Origin: CAXRBC01 sp041158045
Lineage (GTDB): Bacteria > Actinomycetota > Acidimicrobiia > Acidimicrobiales > Ilumatobacteraceae
Length of the DNA: 64,000 nucleotides
Assembly (NCBI GenBank): GCA_041158045.1
Contig: JBEBCD010000057.1
Span: 1-64,000 of the forward strand
Direction of reading: 5' to 3'
The position numbers were made by a program, and so were the translations under genes. Each line of letters begins with the position of its first letter. Positions within the stretch are counted from its first letter, which is position 1. This document shows, piece by piece, positions 17,414 to 25,650 of this stretch. The notes beneath the pieces were generated by a model. It searched no databases and was not told the DNA's origin. It worked only from the letters and a program-made list of their open reading frames with translations.

Positions 17414-18519
17414 GCGCCGACCTCCAGCGGCAGCTCGATCACGAAGCGCGCGCCGAGGCGCCCGTCGGGGCGGCGCTCCGTCCAGACGCGCCCCCCGTGG
17501 AGGCGCACGTGCTCTCGCACGAGCGCGAGGCCGAGCCCCGCGCCCTCCGAGCCCGAGCGGTTGCCCGAGTTGGACCCGCGGGTGAACCGGTCGAAGACCC
17601 GCTCGTACTCCGCGGGCGGGATGCCCTCGCCGTCGTCCTCCACGATGATCCAGCCGTGGTCCGAGGGGCCGTCGGCGTCGGCGGCCTGCACCCGCACGCG
17701 GGGGATGCCGCCGCTGTGGACGCGGGCGTTGTCGATGAGGTTGGCGATCACCTGCGCGAGGCGCCGCTTGTCGGCCTGCACCACCATCGCGTCGGCGTCG
17801 TCGGTGCAGGAGACGGCCGTGCCGGGCAGCGTGCTCACGCCGACCGCGGCGCGGACGAACTCGCCGAGCCGCAGTGGCTCGCGGGTGAGGCGCACCGCGC
17901 CCGCGTCGTAGCGCGAGATCTCGAGCAGGTCGCTCACGAGGCTGCGGAAGCGCTGGACGTCGGCATCGAGCAGGTCGAAGGCGGCGCGGGAGCGCTCGGA
18001 GAGCTCGTCGCGGCGGGTGCGGAGCACCTCGATCGAGTTGGTGAGCGTCGTGAGGGGCGAGCGCAGCTCGTGGCTCACGTCGGAGGCGAAGCGCGCATCG
18101 CGCTCGACGCGCTGCTGGAGTCGGGCGACCATCTCGTTGAAGCTCTCGGAGAGCTCGCGCAGGTCGGGGTCGTCGGTGATCTCGAGGCGCGTGTCGAGCC
18201 GCCCGTCGGCGATCGCCCGGGCGGCGCGCGCCGCGTCGGTGAGCGGCTGCACGACGCGCTGGGCGGAGAACTGTCCGAGGAGCAGCCCCACGAGCGTCGT
18301 GACGACGGCGGCCCACGCGAGGCCGGTGCGGAGCGTGCCGAGGGCCTCGCCGACCAGCACGGGGTCGTCGAGCTCGGCGCGCAGGTTGCCCTCCGTGAAG
18401 GTGAGCGTGGCGAGGGCGAGCACGCCCGAGAGGACGAAGGCGCCGAGGCCGAAGATCACCACGACGCGGGTGCGCACGCTCACGCGGCGCACGCGCAGCC
18501 GGCGCGTGGCGCGGCTCAC
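17410..18519 (-). CDS. sensor histidine kinase (two TM, HAMP)
   Basis: A 369-residue membrane sensor. A basic N-terminus leads into a first membrane helix (about 17-40), a very short outside loop of about 25 residues, a second helix (about 68-90), a HAMP domain, the phosphoacceptor H150 in DVSHELRSPLTTL, and an ATPase domain with IANLIDNARVH, VEDDGEGIP, FDRF and GAGLGLALV. The small outside loop suggests it senses membrane or cell-wall state rather than a soluble ligand; the layout loosely recalls MtrB/PhoR-type kinases. The GTG start overlaps the stop of the response regulator gene. An alternative start is GTG twelve codons downstream. Confidence 0.92.
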   Translation of the reverse strand: MSRATRRLRVRRVSVRTRVVVIFGLGAFVLSGVLALATLTFTEGNLRAELDDPVLVGEALGTLRTGLAWAAVVTTLVGLLLGQFSAQRVVQPLTDAARAARAIADGRLDTRLEITDDPDLRELSESFNEMVARLQQRVERDARFASDVSHELRSPLTTLTNSIEVLRTRRDELSERSRAAFDLLDADVQRFRSLVSDLLEISRYDAGAVRLTREPLRLGEFVRAAVGVSTLPGTAVSCTDDADAMVVQADKRRLAQVIANLIDNARVHSGGIPRVRVQAADADGPSDHGWIIVEDDGEGIPPAEYERVFDRFTRGSNSGNRSGSEGAGLGLALVREHVRLHGGRVWTERRPDGRLGARFVIELPLEVGA

Positions 18520-19196
18520 GACTCGAGCCGGTAGCCCATGCCCCGCACGGTCACCACGTGCCGCGGCTCCGCGGGATCGCGCTCGATCTTGGTGCGCAGG
18601 CGCCGCACGTGGACGTCGACGAGGCGGCTGTCGCCGAAGTAGCCGTACCCCCAGACGGTCTCGAGCAGCCGCTCGCGGCTCACGACGGCGCCCGGGTCGT
18701 GGGCGAGCTCGAGCAGGAGGCGGAACTCGGTCTTGGTGACCGCGACGTGGCGCCCGTCGACGAGCACCTTGCCCTCCTCGGGCACGATCTCGAGGTCGCC
18801 GAAGGCGAGGCGCGCGTGCCCCGATGCCGCCGGTCGCGCGCGCCGCAGGAGGGCGCGGATGCGCGCCGACAGCTCCTTGGGCTCGAAGGGTTTGGTCACG
18901 TAGTCGTCCGCGCCGGCCTCGAGGCCGGCCACGACGTCGTGCGTGTCGCCGCGCGCCGTCACCATCACGATCGGCACGTCGCTCTGGCGGCGGATGCGAC
19001 GGCACAGCTCGAAGCCGTCGATGCCCGGGAGCATCACGTCGATGAGCACCACGTCGGGTGCCTCCTCGGCGAACCGGGCGAGCGCGGCCTCGCCGTGCTC
19101 GGCCTCGTCGACCGACCAGCCCTCGTCCTCGAGCGCCAGCTTCACGGACCGGCGGATCCGCTCGTCGTCCTCGACCGTGAGGATCCGGGTGGCCAT
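18516..19196 (-). CDS. OmpR-family response regulator
   Basis: A 226-residue regulator partnered with the adjacent sensor kinase. The receiver has the acidic pair VEDDE, the phosphorylation site D53 in VVLIDVMLPGIDG, the switch threonine in MVTA, and lysine in DDYVTKPF at about 102. A winged helix-turn-helix output domain follows, ending VVTVRGMGYRLES. ATG at 19196 follows the inositol-phosphatase gene by 12 bases. Its regulon is unknown; autoregulation of the operon including glpK is possible. Confidence 0.94.
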   Translation of the reverse strand: MATRILTVEDDERIRRSVKLALEDEGWSVDEAEHGEAALARFAEEAPDVVLIDVMLPGIDGFELCRRIRRQSDVPIVMVTARGDTHDVVAGLEAGADDYVTKPFEPKELSARIRALLRRARPAASGHARLAFGDLEIVPEEGKVLVDGRHVAVTKTEFRLLLELAHDPGAVVSRERLLETVWGYGYFGDSRLVDVHVRRLRTKIERDPAEPRHVVTVRGMGYRLES

Positions 19197-19208
19197 GCGC
19201 CGCCCTGT

Positions 19209-20030
19209 CTACCCGCCGACGATGAGCCGCGACAGCGCGTCGAAGATGCCGGGCGCCGCCACCAGCACCTGCGCGGGGCGCAGCGGGCCCCCGGAGAAGT
19301 CGCCGAGCCGCGCCCCCGCCTCGCTCGCCACGAGCGCCCCGGCGGCCAGGTCCCAGGGGTGGAGCGACTCCTCGAAGTAGGCGTCGAGGCGGCCGCAGGC
19401 CACGAAGCAGAGGTCGATGCTGGCCGCGCCGAGTCGCCGGACGTCGCGCAGGTGGGGGATCATGCGCGCCACCCGCTCCGCCTGGGGGCCGCGCCGCTCG
19501 CGGGCGTAGCTGAAGCCCGTGCAGACGAGCGCGGTCGAGAGGTCGGTCGCGGCCGAGCAGGCGATCCGCTCGCCGTTGCGCCACGCGCCCGCGCCCCGCA
19601 GCGCGGTGTAGGTCTCGCGCAGCGCGGGCACGTGCACGGCGCCCGCGAGCGGTCCGGACGCGTCGGCGACCCCGATCGAGACCGCCCAGCCGGGCAGGTC
19701 GTAGAGGAAGTTGGTGGTGCCGTCGATCGGGTCGATGCACCACTCGTGGGGGCCCGCGCCGCGGTGCGACGCGCCCTCCTCGCCGACGATCGAGTCGTCG
19801 GGCCGCAGCGCGCGGATCGTCTCGACGAGGTCGCGCTCGGTGGCGCGGTCGTACTCGGTCACCATGTCGGTGGTCGTCGTCTTGGTGCCCACCTCGCGCA
19901 GGCCGCCCCGCCGCCCGGCGTGGGCCCGGTCGCCGGCGGCCACCGCGAGGTCGTGCGCGAGCTCGAGCAGCGCGCGCGGCGCGTCGTCGACGGTCGCGCC
20001 CGGCGCGGTCGGGCCGACGGGCAGCCTCAC
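19209..20030 (-). CDS. inositol monophosphatase family protein (SuhB-like)
   Basis: A 273-residue magnesium-dependent sugar/inositol phosphatase: SIVGEEGAS supplies the glutamate, WCIDPIDGTTNFLYDLP the metal aspartates, and HPWDLAAGALVASEAGA the C-terminal aspartate. Substrates could be inositol-1-phosphate, fructose-1,6-bisphosphate or histidinol phosphate; motifs alone do not decide. In an actinobacterium that appears to make mycothiol and phosphatidylinositol mannosides, inositol-1-phosphate is a natural candidate. The GTG start overlaps the stop of the small membrane protein gene. Confidence 0.88.
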   Translation of the reverse strand: MRLPVGPTAPGATVDDAPRALLELAHDLAVAAGDRAHAGRRGGLREVGTKTTTTDMVTEYDRATERDLVETIRALRPDDSIVGEEGASHRGAGPHEWCIDPIDGTTNFLYDLPGWAVSIGVADASGPLAGAVHVPALRETYTALRGAGAWRNGERIACSAATDLSTALVCTGFSYARERRGPQAERVARMIPHLRDVRRLGAASIDLCFVACGRLDAYFEESLHPWDLAAGALVASEAGARLGDFSGGPLRPAQVLVAAPGIFDALSRLIVGG

Positions 20031-20287
20031 CGCCGGTCCCCGAGCTCGCGCCACTCGCCGAGCGCGCGCAGCACGAGGACGGCGACGACGGCCATGCCCG
20101 CGGCGACGCCGACGGCACCGACGAGCGTGCCGATGCCGCGCGGCAGCGCGCAGTCGCCGTCGCACTGCACGTCGACGAGCGCCCAGCCGATCACGCCGCC
20201 GGCGGCGCCGGCGACGCAGACGCCGACGAACGCGGCGACCCGCGCCGCGGGGGAGGGGAGCGCCGACATCCCCGACGCGTCCGTCAC
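20027..20287 (-). CDS. small two-helix membrane protein, unknown function
   Basis: An 86-residue protein with two predicted membrane helices (about 15-40 and 52-73) separated by a short loop containing two cysteines (VQCDGDCALP), which could form a disulfide outside the membrane. It is the first gene of the operon leading to the two-component system and glpK, and its GTG start lies seven bases after a TACGCT hexamer, so the whole operon may begin here as a leaderless mRNA. I do not recognise the family. Confidence 0.7.
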   Translation of the reverse strand: MTDASGMSALPSPAARVAAFVGVCVAGAAGGVIGWALVDVQCDGDCALPRGIGTLVGAVGVAAGMAVVAVLVLRALGEWRELGDRR

Positions 20288-20294
20288 GCGCCCG

Positions 20295-20304
20295 AGCGTA
20301 GAGT
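20295..20304. promoter_or_regulatory. bidirectional overlapping -10 elements, dinB and membrane-protein/two-component operon
   Basis: The ten bases AGCGTAGAGT contain TAGAGT for the plus strand (20299-20304, six bases before the dinB ATG) and TACGCT for the minus strand (20300-20295, seven bases before the GTG of the membrane-protein gene). The two hexamers share the TA at 20299-20300. The whole intergenic region is only 23 bases, so both transcripts would be leaderless and only one polymerase could bind at a time. Confidence 0.5.
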
Positions 20305-20310
20305 GACGCG

Positions 20311-21561
20311 ATGGCGCCCGTGCGCACGGTGCTGCACGTGGACATGGACATGTTCTTCGTGGCCGTGGAGCTGCGCCGGCGCCCCGACCTGCGCGGCAAG
20401 CCGGTCGTCGTGGGCGGCGACTCCTCGCGCGGCGTCGTGGCCGCCGCCTCCTACGAGGCCCGCCGCTACGGGGTGCACTCCGCGATGAGCTCCGCGCGGG
20501 CGCGGCGCATGTGCCCGGCCGCGGTGTTCCTCCCGCCCGACTTCGCGGCGTACGCCGAGGCGAGCCGCGCAGTCTTCGACGCCTTCCACGACGTCACGCC
20601 CCTCGTGGAGGGGCTGTCGCTCGACGAGGCGTTCCTCGACGTGACCGGGGCGCGCCGCCTGCTCGGGGACCCCGTCACCATCGCCCGTCGGGTCCGCGAC
20701 GACGTGCGCGCCCGCACGGGCCTCGAGTGCAGCGTCGGCATCGCGACCAACAAGTTCGTCGCCAAGCTGGCGTCCGAGTCGGCCAAGCCGCGCGCGAGCG
20801 CCGCCGGCGTGGAGCCCGGACCCGGGGTGTGGGAGGTGCCGCCCGGGTCGGAGCGCGCCTTCGTGCGCGCCCTGCCCGTCGGGCGGCTCTGGGGCGTCGG
20901 CCCGCGGACGCTCGAGCGCCTCGCCCGTCTCGGCGTCGCGACGGTGGCGGACCTCGCGGCCCTGCCCCGCGCGGCCCTCGCCGCGGCGGTGGGCGGGTCG
21001 CACGCCGACCACCTGCGCGACCTCGCCGACGCGATCGACGACCGCCCGGTCGTGCCCGACCGCGACCCGAAGTCGATCGGCCAGGAGGAGACCTTCGGGC
21101 GCGACGTCGCGAGCCGCGCCGAGGCGCGCGGCCACGTGGTGCGCTTCGCCGAGGCGGTCGCGCGCCGCTGCCGCGACCAGGGCGTCGCCGCGCGGACGCT
21201 CACGCTCAAGCTCAAGTACGCCGACTTCCGCATCGCGACGCGATCGACGACCGTCGACGAGCCCGTCGCCACCGCGCCCGCGATGATGGCGCTGCTCGAC
21301 CCGCTGCTCGCCGCCGCCGACCTCGGGGGCGGCGTGCGGCTCATCGGCGTGAGCGCGCGCGGCCTCGTGACCGGCGGCGCGTCGCAACCCAGCCTGTTCG
21401 GTCCCGCCGCGGGCTCCGCCGGCGACGCGACGGCGGCCGAGGCCGCGTGGGCGCCCGCGTCGGCGGCGGTCGACGCGGTCCGCGGGAGGTTCGGCGACGG
21501 CGCCATCGGCACGGCGAGCACGCTGGGCTCGGACGACGCCGACGACGACGGCCTACGATGA
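20311..21561 (+). CDS. dinB: DNA polymerase IV (Y-family)
   Basis: A 416-residue translesion polymerase. The palm has LHVDMDMFFVAVEL and the catalytic pair in LSLDEAFLDVTG; the helix-hairpin-helix stretch is LWGVGPRTLERLARLG, and a little-finger domain follows. Near the C-terminus QPSLF at about residue 364-368 is a sliding-clamp binding motif. An acidic tail ends the protein. The ATG is set six bases after a -10 hexamer. No LexA-type inverted repeat was seen in the 23-base intergenic space, so SOS control is not apparent. Confidence 0.95.
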   Translation: MAPVRTVLHVDMDMFFVAVELRRRPDLRGKPVVVGGDSSRGVVAAASYEARRYGVHSAMSSARARRMCPAAVFLPPDFAAYAEASRAVFDAFHDVTPLVEGLSLDEAFLDVTGARRLLGDPVTIARRVRDDVRARTGLECSVGIATNKFVAKLASESAKPRASAAGVEPGPGVWEVPPGSERAFVRALPVGRLWGVGPRTLERLARLGVATVADLAALPRAALAAAVGGSHADHLRDLADAIDDRPVVPDRDPKSIGQEETFGRDVASRAEARGHVVRFAEAVARRCRDQGVAARTLTLKLKYADFRIATRSTTVDEPVATAPAMMALLDPLLAAADLGGGVRLIGVSARGLVTGGASQPSLFGPAAGSAGDATAAEAAWAPASAAVDAVRGRFGDGAIGTASTLGSDDADDDGLR

Positions 21562-21599
21562 CGCCGTCGGGCACGGCGCCCGGCGCACGGAGGTGGACG

Positions 21600-21953
21600 G
21601 TGCCACTGTCGGACAACGAGCAGCGCATCCTGGCCCAGATCGAGCAGGAGTTGCGCTCCGACGAGCGCTTCGCGCAGAACGTGTCGTCGAAGGCGCCGTA
21701 CCGCCTCGCCGCCCGCCGCCTCTGGTGGGCCGGCCTCGGCGCGGTGGCGTCGCTCGGGCTCACCGTGTGGTCGCTGCGGGTCCACGTCGCCGTCGCATTC
21801 GTCGGGTTCCTCGCGATGCTGGGCTGCGCCCTCGCCATCGAGCGGCAGTTGCGCGCGATGTCGAAGGTCGGGCTGGCCGACGTGACCGCGTCGCTCCGGG
21901 CGCAGCGGGCGAAGGCGGAGCGGCAGATGCGGGAGCGCTTCCGCCGCGAGTAG
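21600..21953 (+). CDS. DUF3040 membrane protein
   Basis: A 117-residue actinobacterial protein starting VPLSDNEQRILAQIEQEL, the typical DUF3040 opening, with two membrane helices at about 43-82 and a basic helical tail. Function unknown. A good ribosome binding site, GGAGG at 21589-21593, lies six bases before GTG 21600, which decides the start; ATG 21558 overlapping the dinB stop would add 14 residues. I recall a DUF3040 gene close to mraZ in mycobacteria too, which fits the nearby division cluster. Confidence 0.85.
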   Translation: MPLSDNEQRILAQIEQELRSDERFAQNVSSKAPYRLAARRLWWAGLGAVASLGLTVWSLRVHVAVAFVGFLAMLGCALAIERQLRAMSKVGLADVTASLRAQRAKAERQMRERFRRE

Positions 21954-21959
21954 GCGCCG

Positions 21960-22835
21960 GTGACCTTCCTCGCCGTCGACGTCGGCGGCACCAAGATCCT
22001 CGCGGGCATCGTCGACGACGCCGGCCGCGTGCACTCCCACGAGCGCGTCGCGACGCCGCGCACGGGCGTCTGGGATGCGATCGCCGGGGTCGTGCGGCGC
22101 CAGCTGGACGCGGCGCCGTCCGCGCCGGTCGCCTGCGGCGTGGGCTGCGGCGGCCCCATGACCCTCGGCGGGGAGCGGGTGTCCAACCTCCACATCACCG
22201 AGTGGGACGGCTTCCCCCTCCGGTCCCGGCTCGCCGCGCTCACCGGACTGCCCACGTGGGTCGACAACGACGCGAAGGCCCTCGCCCTCGGCGAGGCGTG
22301 GTGCGGTGCGGCGGTGGGCGAGCGCGACTTCGTCGCCATGGTCGTGTCGACCGGCGTCGGCGGCGGGATCGTGAGCCGGGGCGAGCTGCTCGACGGCCGT
22401 GACGGCAACGGCGGCCACATCGGGCACGTGATCGTCGAGCCCGACGGCCGCGAGTGCAAGTGCGGCGCGCGGGGGTGCCTCGAGGCCGTCGCGTCGGGCA
22501 CCGCGATCGAGGCCCTCACGGGTCGTCCCGCCGCGGAGGCCGGGCCCGACGTGGTGGCGCGCACCGGCCGGTACGTCGGGCGCGCGCTCGCCTCGACCGG
22601 CGCGATCGTCGACCTGCGCCTCGCGGTGATCGGTGGCTCGGTGGCGCTCGGGTACGGCGAGCCGTTCTTCGCCGCCGTGCGCGGGGAGCTCTCGCGCGCC
22701 GCGCGCATCTCGTTCGTCCGCGACTTCGCGGTGGTGCCCGTCGGGCTCGGGCCCCTCTCGCCCCTCGTGGGCGCTGCGGCGGTGGCCCGCCGCGGCACGC
22801 GCCGCGGCGGCCCCGGCGGGGCGAACCTAGGCTGA
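21960..22835 (+). CDS. ROK-family protein (sugar kinase-like)
   Basis: A 291-residue ROK protein: AVDVGGTKILAGIVDD, CGGPMTLGG, WVDNDAKALALGE, STGVGGGIVS, HIGHVIVEPDGREC and zinc motif CKCGARGCLEAVASG. There is no DNA-binding domain. Compared with the ROK protein at 13796-14659 the substrate loops differ, so the two are unlikely to be redundant. The catalytic aspartate in VDNDAK is kept, so activity is expected; glucose, N-acetylglucosamine or N-acetylmannosamine are candidates. GTG start; six bases after the DUF3040 stop codon. Confidence 0.83.
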   Translation: MTFLAVDVGGTKILAGIVDDAGRVHSHERVATPRTGVWDAIAGVVRRQLDAAPSAPVACGVGCGGPMTLGGERVSNLHITEWDGFPLRSRLAALTGLPTWVDNDAKALALGEAWCGAAVGERDFVAMVVSTGVGGGIVSRGELLDGRDGNGGHIGHVIVEPDGRECKCGARGCLEAVASGTAIEALTGRPAAEAGPDVVARTGRYVGRALASTGAIVDLRLAVIGGSVALGYGEPFFAAVRGELSRAARISFVRDFAVVPVGLGPLSPLVGAAAVARRGTRRGGPGGANLG

Positions 22836-22840
22836 CGCCG

Positions 22841-24061
22841 ATGCGCCCCACCTACGACGCCGAGGCGGAGGAGTACCGCGAGAAGGTCCAGGCGTTCCTC
22901 TCCGAGCGGCTCCCGGCCACGTGGCGCGGCGTCGGGGCGCTCGAGGGCGACGCGCACCGCGCCTTCCTCGCCGAGTGGCGGGCGACGCTCGCGACGAGCG
23001 GCTACCTCGCACCCGGCTGGCCGACGGAGTACGGCGGGGGCGGCCGCTCCGCGCTCGAGCAGGTGATCATCGCCGAGGAGTTCGCCCGCGCGGGCGTGCC
23101 GACCGGCGCGCTCAACGACCAGTTCGGCATCCAGATGCTGGGCAACACGCTGCTCATCTGGGGTACGGAGGAGCAGAAGCGCCGCTACCTGCCGCGGATC
23201 ATCTCGGGCGCGGACGTGTGGTGCCAGGGCTACAGCGAGCCCAACGCCGGCTCGGACCTCGGCAACGTCGGGCTCCGCGCCGTCCGCGACGGCGACCAGT
23301 GGGTCCTCAACGGGCAGAAGATCTGGACCTCGGGTGCGCAGTACGCCGACCACATCTTCACGCTCGCGCGCACCGACCCCGACGCGCCCAAGCACAAGGG
23401 CATCTCGTTCATGCTCGTCGACATGCGCCAGCCGGGCATCGAGGTGCGTCCGATCCGGATGATGTCGGGTGACAGCGAGTTCAACGAGGTCTTCTACACG
23501 GACGCGACCGTGCCGGTGGACGAGGTCGTCGGCGGCGTGAACAACGGCTGGGCGGTTGCGATGTCGCTGCTCGGGTTCGAGCGCGGGGAGGCGGCGGCGA
23601 CCAACCCGATCCGCTTCGAGGGCGAGTTCCACCGGCTGCTCGAGCTCGCGCGCGAGCGCGGCGTGGCCGACGATCCGCGCATCCGCCAGCGCCTCTCGTG
23701 GTGCTACGCCAAGGTGCAGGTCATGAAGTACCTCGGGCGCCGGACCCTCACCAAGTTCATCGGCGGGCACCACCCGGGGCCCGACGCCGCGATCGCCAAG
23801 CTGTACTGGAGCGAGTACCACCGCGTCGTCACCGAGCTCGCGGTCGACGTGCTCGGCGCCGACGCCCTCGCCCCGGCCGGGCGCAAGCCCCTCACGAGCT
23901 TCCAGACCGACGACCCCGGCGCGCCCAACTCGTCGATGTCGTGGGCGACGACCTTCCTCAACGCGCGGGCCGGCACGATCTACGCGGGATCGTCGCAGAT
24001 CCAGCGCAACATCCTGGGCGAGATGGTGCTCGGCCTGCCCAAGGAGCCCCGACCGTCGTGA
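22841..24061 (+). CDS. acyl-CoA dehydrogenase
   Basis: A 406-residue FAD-dependent acyl-CoA dehydrogenase. Visible motifs: GWPTEYGGGGRS, WCQGYSEPNAGSDLGNV (FAD/substrate), GQKIWTSGAQYADH, and the C-terminal SQIQRNILGEMVLGLPK. These resemble the FadE-type proteins of actinobacteria used on steroid or branched side chains as well as ordinary fatty acids. Some such proteins work as heterotetramers of two different chains, but only one gene is present here. ATG at 22841 is seven bases after TAGGCT, so it probably has its own leaderless transcript. The end overlaps the next gene (GTGA). Confidence 0.9.
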   Translation: MRPTYDAEAEEYREKVQAFLSERLPATWRGVGALEGDAHRAFLAEWRATLATSGYLAPGWPTEYGGGGRSALEQVIIAEEFARAGVPTGALNDQFGIQMLGNTLLIWGTEEQKRRYLPRIISGADVWCQGYSEPNAGSDLGNVGLRAVRDGDQWVLNGQKIWTSGAQYADHIFTLARTDPDAPKHKGISFMLVDMRQPGIEVRPIRMMSGDSEFNEVFYTDATVPVDEVVGGVNNGWAVAMSLLGFERGEAAATNPIRFEGEFHRLLELARERGVADDPRIRQRLSWCYAKVQVMKYLGRRTLTKFIGGHHPGPDAAIAKLYWSEYHRVVTELAVDVLGADALAPAGRKPLTSFQTDDPGAPNSSMSWATTFLNARAGTIYAGSSQIQRNILGEMVLGLPKEPRPS

Positions 24062-24360
24062 GCTGGGCACGCGTCGTCGCCGCCGTCGCGGCCCGCCCCG
24101 CGCTGTGGCCGATCGCCGTGCGCCAGGCGCTGCGCCTCGCGCCCGACGGGTGGTGGCGGCGTGCGCCGTGGCTGCCGGTGCCGACGCGCGACTACCTGCG
24201 CTTCCGCCACGTGACCCAGTACGGGGGGCACCTCGCGCCCGACGCGCGCGTGCCCGCGCCGGACGCGCGCGACGTCGTGAGCTACCTGCTGTGGTGCCGC
24301 GAGTGGCACAGCGGCCGAAGTTTGCGTGCGGCCAGGTCGGCCGGCGCCCGAGGGGCCTGA
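24058..24360 (+). CDS. conserved hypothetical protein
   Basis: A 100-residue basic protein with the pattern RPALWPIAVRQALRLAPDGWWRRAPWLPVPTRDYLRFRHVTQYGG broken up over residues 13-60; rich in tryptophan, arginine and proline. I recall similar short actinobacterial proteins without a known role. It has no clear membrane helix, although the first 20 residues are moderately hydrophobic. Its GTG start overlaps the acyl-CoA dehydrogenase stop and its stop is ten bases before the HNH gene. Confidence 0.6.
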   Translation: MSWARVVAAVAARPALWPIAVRQALRLAPDGWWRRAPWLPVPTRDYLRFRHVTQYGGHLAPDARVPAPDARDVVSYLLWCREWHSGRSLRAARSAGARGA

Positions 24361-24370
24361 CGGACGACCC

Positions 24371-24868
24371 ATGCGGAGCGCGCTGGTCCTCAATGCGACG
24401 TTCGAGCCGCTCAGCATCGTGCCCGCGCGACGCGCCGTGTGCCTGGTGCTCGCGGACAAGGCCGACATCGTCGAGGACGACGGCACCGAGGTGCGCGCGG
24501 CGACGCTCACCCTGCCCGGCCCGCTCGTGATCCGCCTGCGCTACGTGGTCAAGGTCCCGTACCACCGGCGCACCGCGCTCTCGCGCCGCGCCGTCTTCGC
24601 CCGCGACGACCACCGCTGCCAGTACTGCGGGCGGCCCGCCGACTCGATCGACCACGTGCTGCCGCGCTCGCGCGGCGGGATGCACGTGTGGGAAAACGTG
24701 ACGGCCGCGTGCCGCGCGTGCAACCTGAAGAAGCGCGACCGCACGCCCGAGGAGGCCGGCATGGCGCTCGCGCGCACGCCGCACACGCCGCGCGAACTGG
24801 CCTGGATCACGGTCGCCGTGCACCGCGTGCCGGAGGCGTGGAAGCAGTACCTCGCGCACGCCTCGTGA
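24371..24868 (+). CDS. HNH endonuclease domain protein
   Basis: A 165-residue protein with an N-terminal beta domain (LVLNATFEPLSIVPARRAV) and a C-terminal HNH domain: RCQYCGRPADSIDHVLPRS, then WENVTAACRACNLKKRDRTPE. The two CxxC pairs bind structural zinc and DHV supplies the metal histidine. This architecture is common in actinobacteria and cyanobacteria as a chromosomal single gene, not a mobile element. Its target is unknown. It overlaps the lipoate-ligase-like gene by GTGA. Confidence 0.88.
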   Translation: MRSALVLNATFEPLSIVPARRAVCLVLADKADIVEDDGTEVRAATLTLPGPLVIRLRYVVKVPYHRRTALSRRAVFARDDHRCQYCGRPADSIDHVLPRSRGGMHVWENVTAACRACNLKKRDRTPEEAGMALARTPHTPRELAWITVAVHRVPEAWKQYLAHAS

Positions 24869-25518
24869 CGCCCGCGCCGCTGCGCGGCGCCGCCGGCGAC
24901 GTCCACGGCCGCGATCTCCCGCACCCCGCGGGCCCGGGCGTCGCGGTCCGGTGGATCGAGGCGACGGGTCCGGCGCTCGTGCTCGGGTCGCGCCAGCGCG
25001 ACGGGGTCGACGCGGCGGCCTGCGCGCGCGACGGCGTCGAGCTCTGTCGGCGCCGCAGCGGGGGAGGTGCGGTGTGGCTCGCGCCGGCGGCGCACCTGTG
25101 GGTGGAGTTCCTCGTCGCGCCCTCCGACCCGCGGTGGGACGACGACGTCGCCCGCGCCTGCGGCTGGGTCGGCGACGCCTGGGCGACCGCGCTCGCGGAG
25201 GAGGGGCTGGTGCGCGGCGGGGGGCTCGGCGTGCACCGCGGCCCGCTCGAGCGGGACGCGGGCGTCTGCTTCGCCGCCATGGGGCCGGGCGAGGTGTCGC
25301 TCGAGGGGGCCAAGCTCGTCGGGGTCGCGCAGCGCCGCACGCGCGAGGGGGCCCGCTTCCAGTGCGTCGTGCACGCCCGATGGGACGCGGCCCCGTACGT
25401 GCGCTACGCGCCCGGGCTCGGGGCGGTGCCCGGCGCCGTCGCGACGATCCCGGCGCTCGCGGACACCGACGCCGCGGCCGCCCTCGTCGCCCGTCTCGAG
25501 GAGGTCGTCGCCCGCTGA
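24865..25518 (+). CDS. lipoate-protein ligase/lipoyltransferase-like protein
   Basis: A 217-residue member of the biotin/lipoate ligase (BPL_LplA_LipB) fold. The diagnostic elements are the RRRSGGGAVWL loop at about residues 64-74 and the lysine strand GAKLVGVAQRR at about 151-161. It is shorter than LplA and lacks the C-terminal accessory domain, so it may need a partner or act as an amidotransferase. Whether it attaches lipoate, octanoate or another group cannot be stated. It is the last gene before the mraZ regulatory region. Confidence 0.75.
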   Translation: MTPAPLRGAAGDVHGRDLPHPAGPGVAVRWIEATGPALVLGSRQRDGVDAAACARDGVELCRRRSGGGAVWLAPAAHLWVEFLVAPSDPRWDDDVARACGWVGDAWATALAEEGLVRGGGLGVHRGPLERDAGVCFAAMGPGEVSLEGAKLVGVAQRRTREGARFQCVVHARWDAAPYVRYAPGLGAVPGAVATIPALADTDAAAALVARLEEVVAR

Positions 25519-25533
25519 GCCCAGACCCCGGGC

Positions 25534-25588
25534 TGGTGGGGAGAAGTGGTGGAGAATGGTTGACAGTGGGGGCTGGTGGGGATACGCT
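25534..25588 (+). promoter_or_regulatory. mraZ promoter with MraZ-type G-rich direct repeats
   Basis: A good promoter is visible: TTGACA at 25560-25565, 17 bases, then TACGCT at 25583-25588. Interleaved are G-rich repeats resembling MraZ boxes: TGGTGGGGA at 25534-25542, AGTGGTGGAG at 25545-25554, TGGTTGACAG, AGTGGGGGC at 25565-25573 and TGGTGGGGA again at 25574-25582. The two identical 9-mers are 40 bases apart, about four helical turns. The boxes cover the -35 and spacer, which suits autorepression by MraZ. A leader of about 55 bases would precede the ATG. Confidence 0.75.
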
Positions 25589-25650
25589 CTCTCCGGACGT
25601 TGGGACACCCCCAACGAGGGGCATACGGGGCAAGGAGCGGAGCGAGGGGC

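Noticed and set aside
20288..20310. LexA/SOS box controlling dinB.
   Set aside because: No inverted repeat of the actinobacterial LexA type fits within the 23-base gap.
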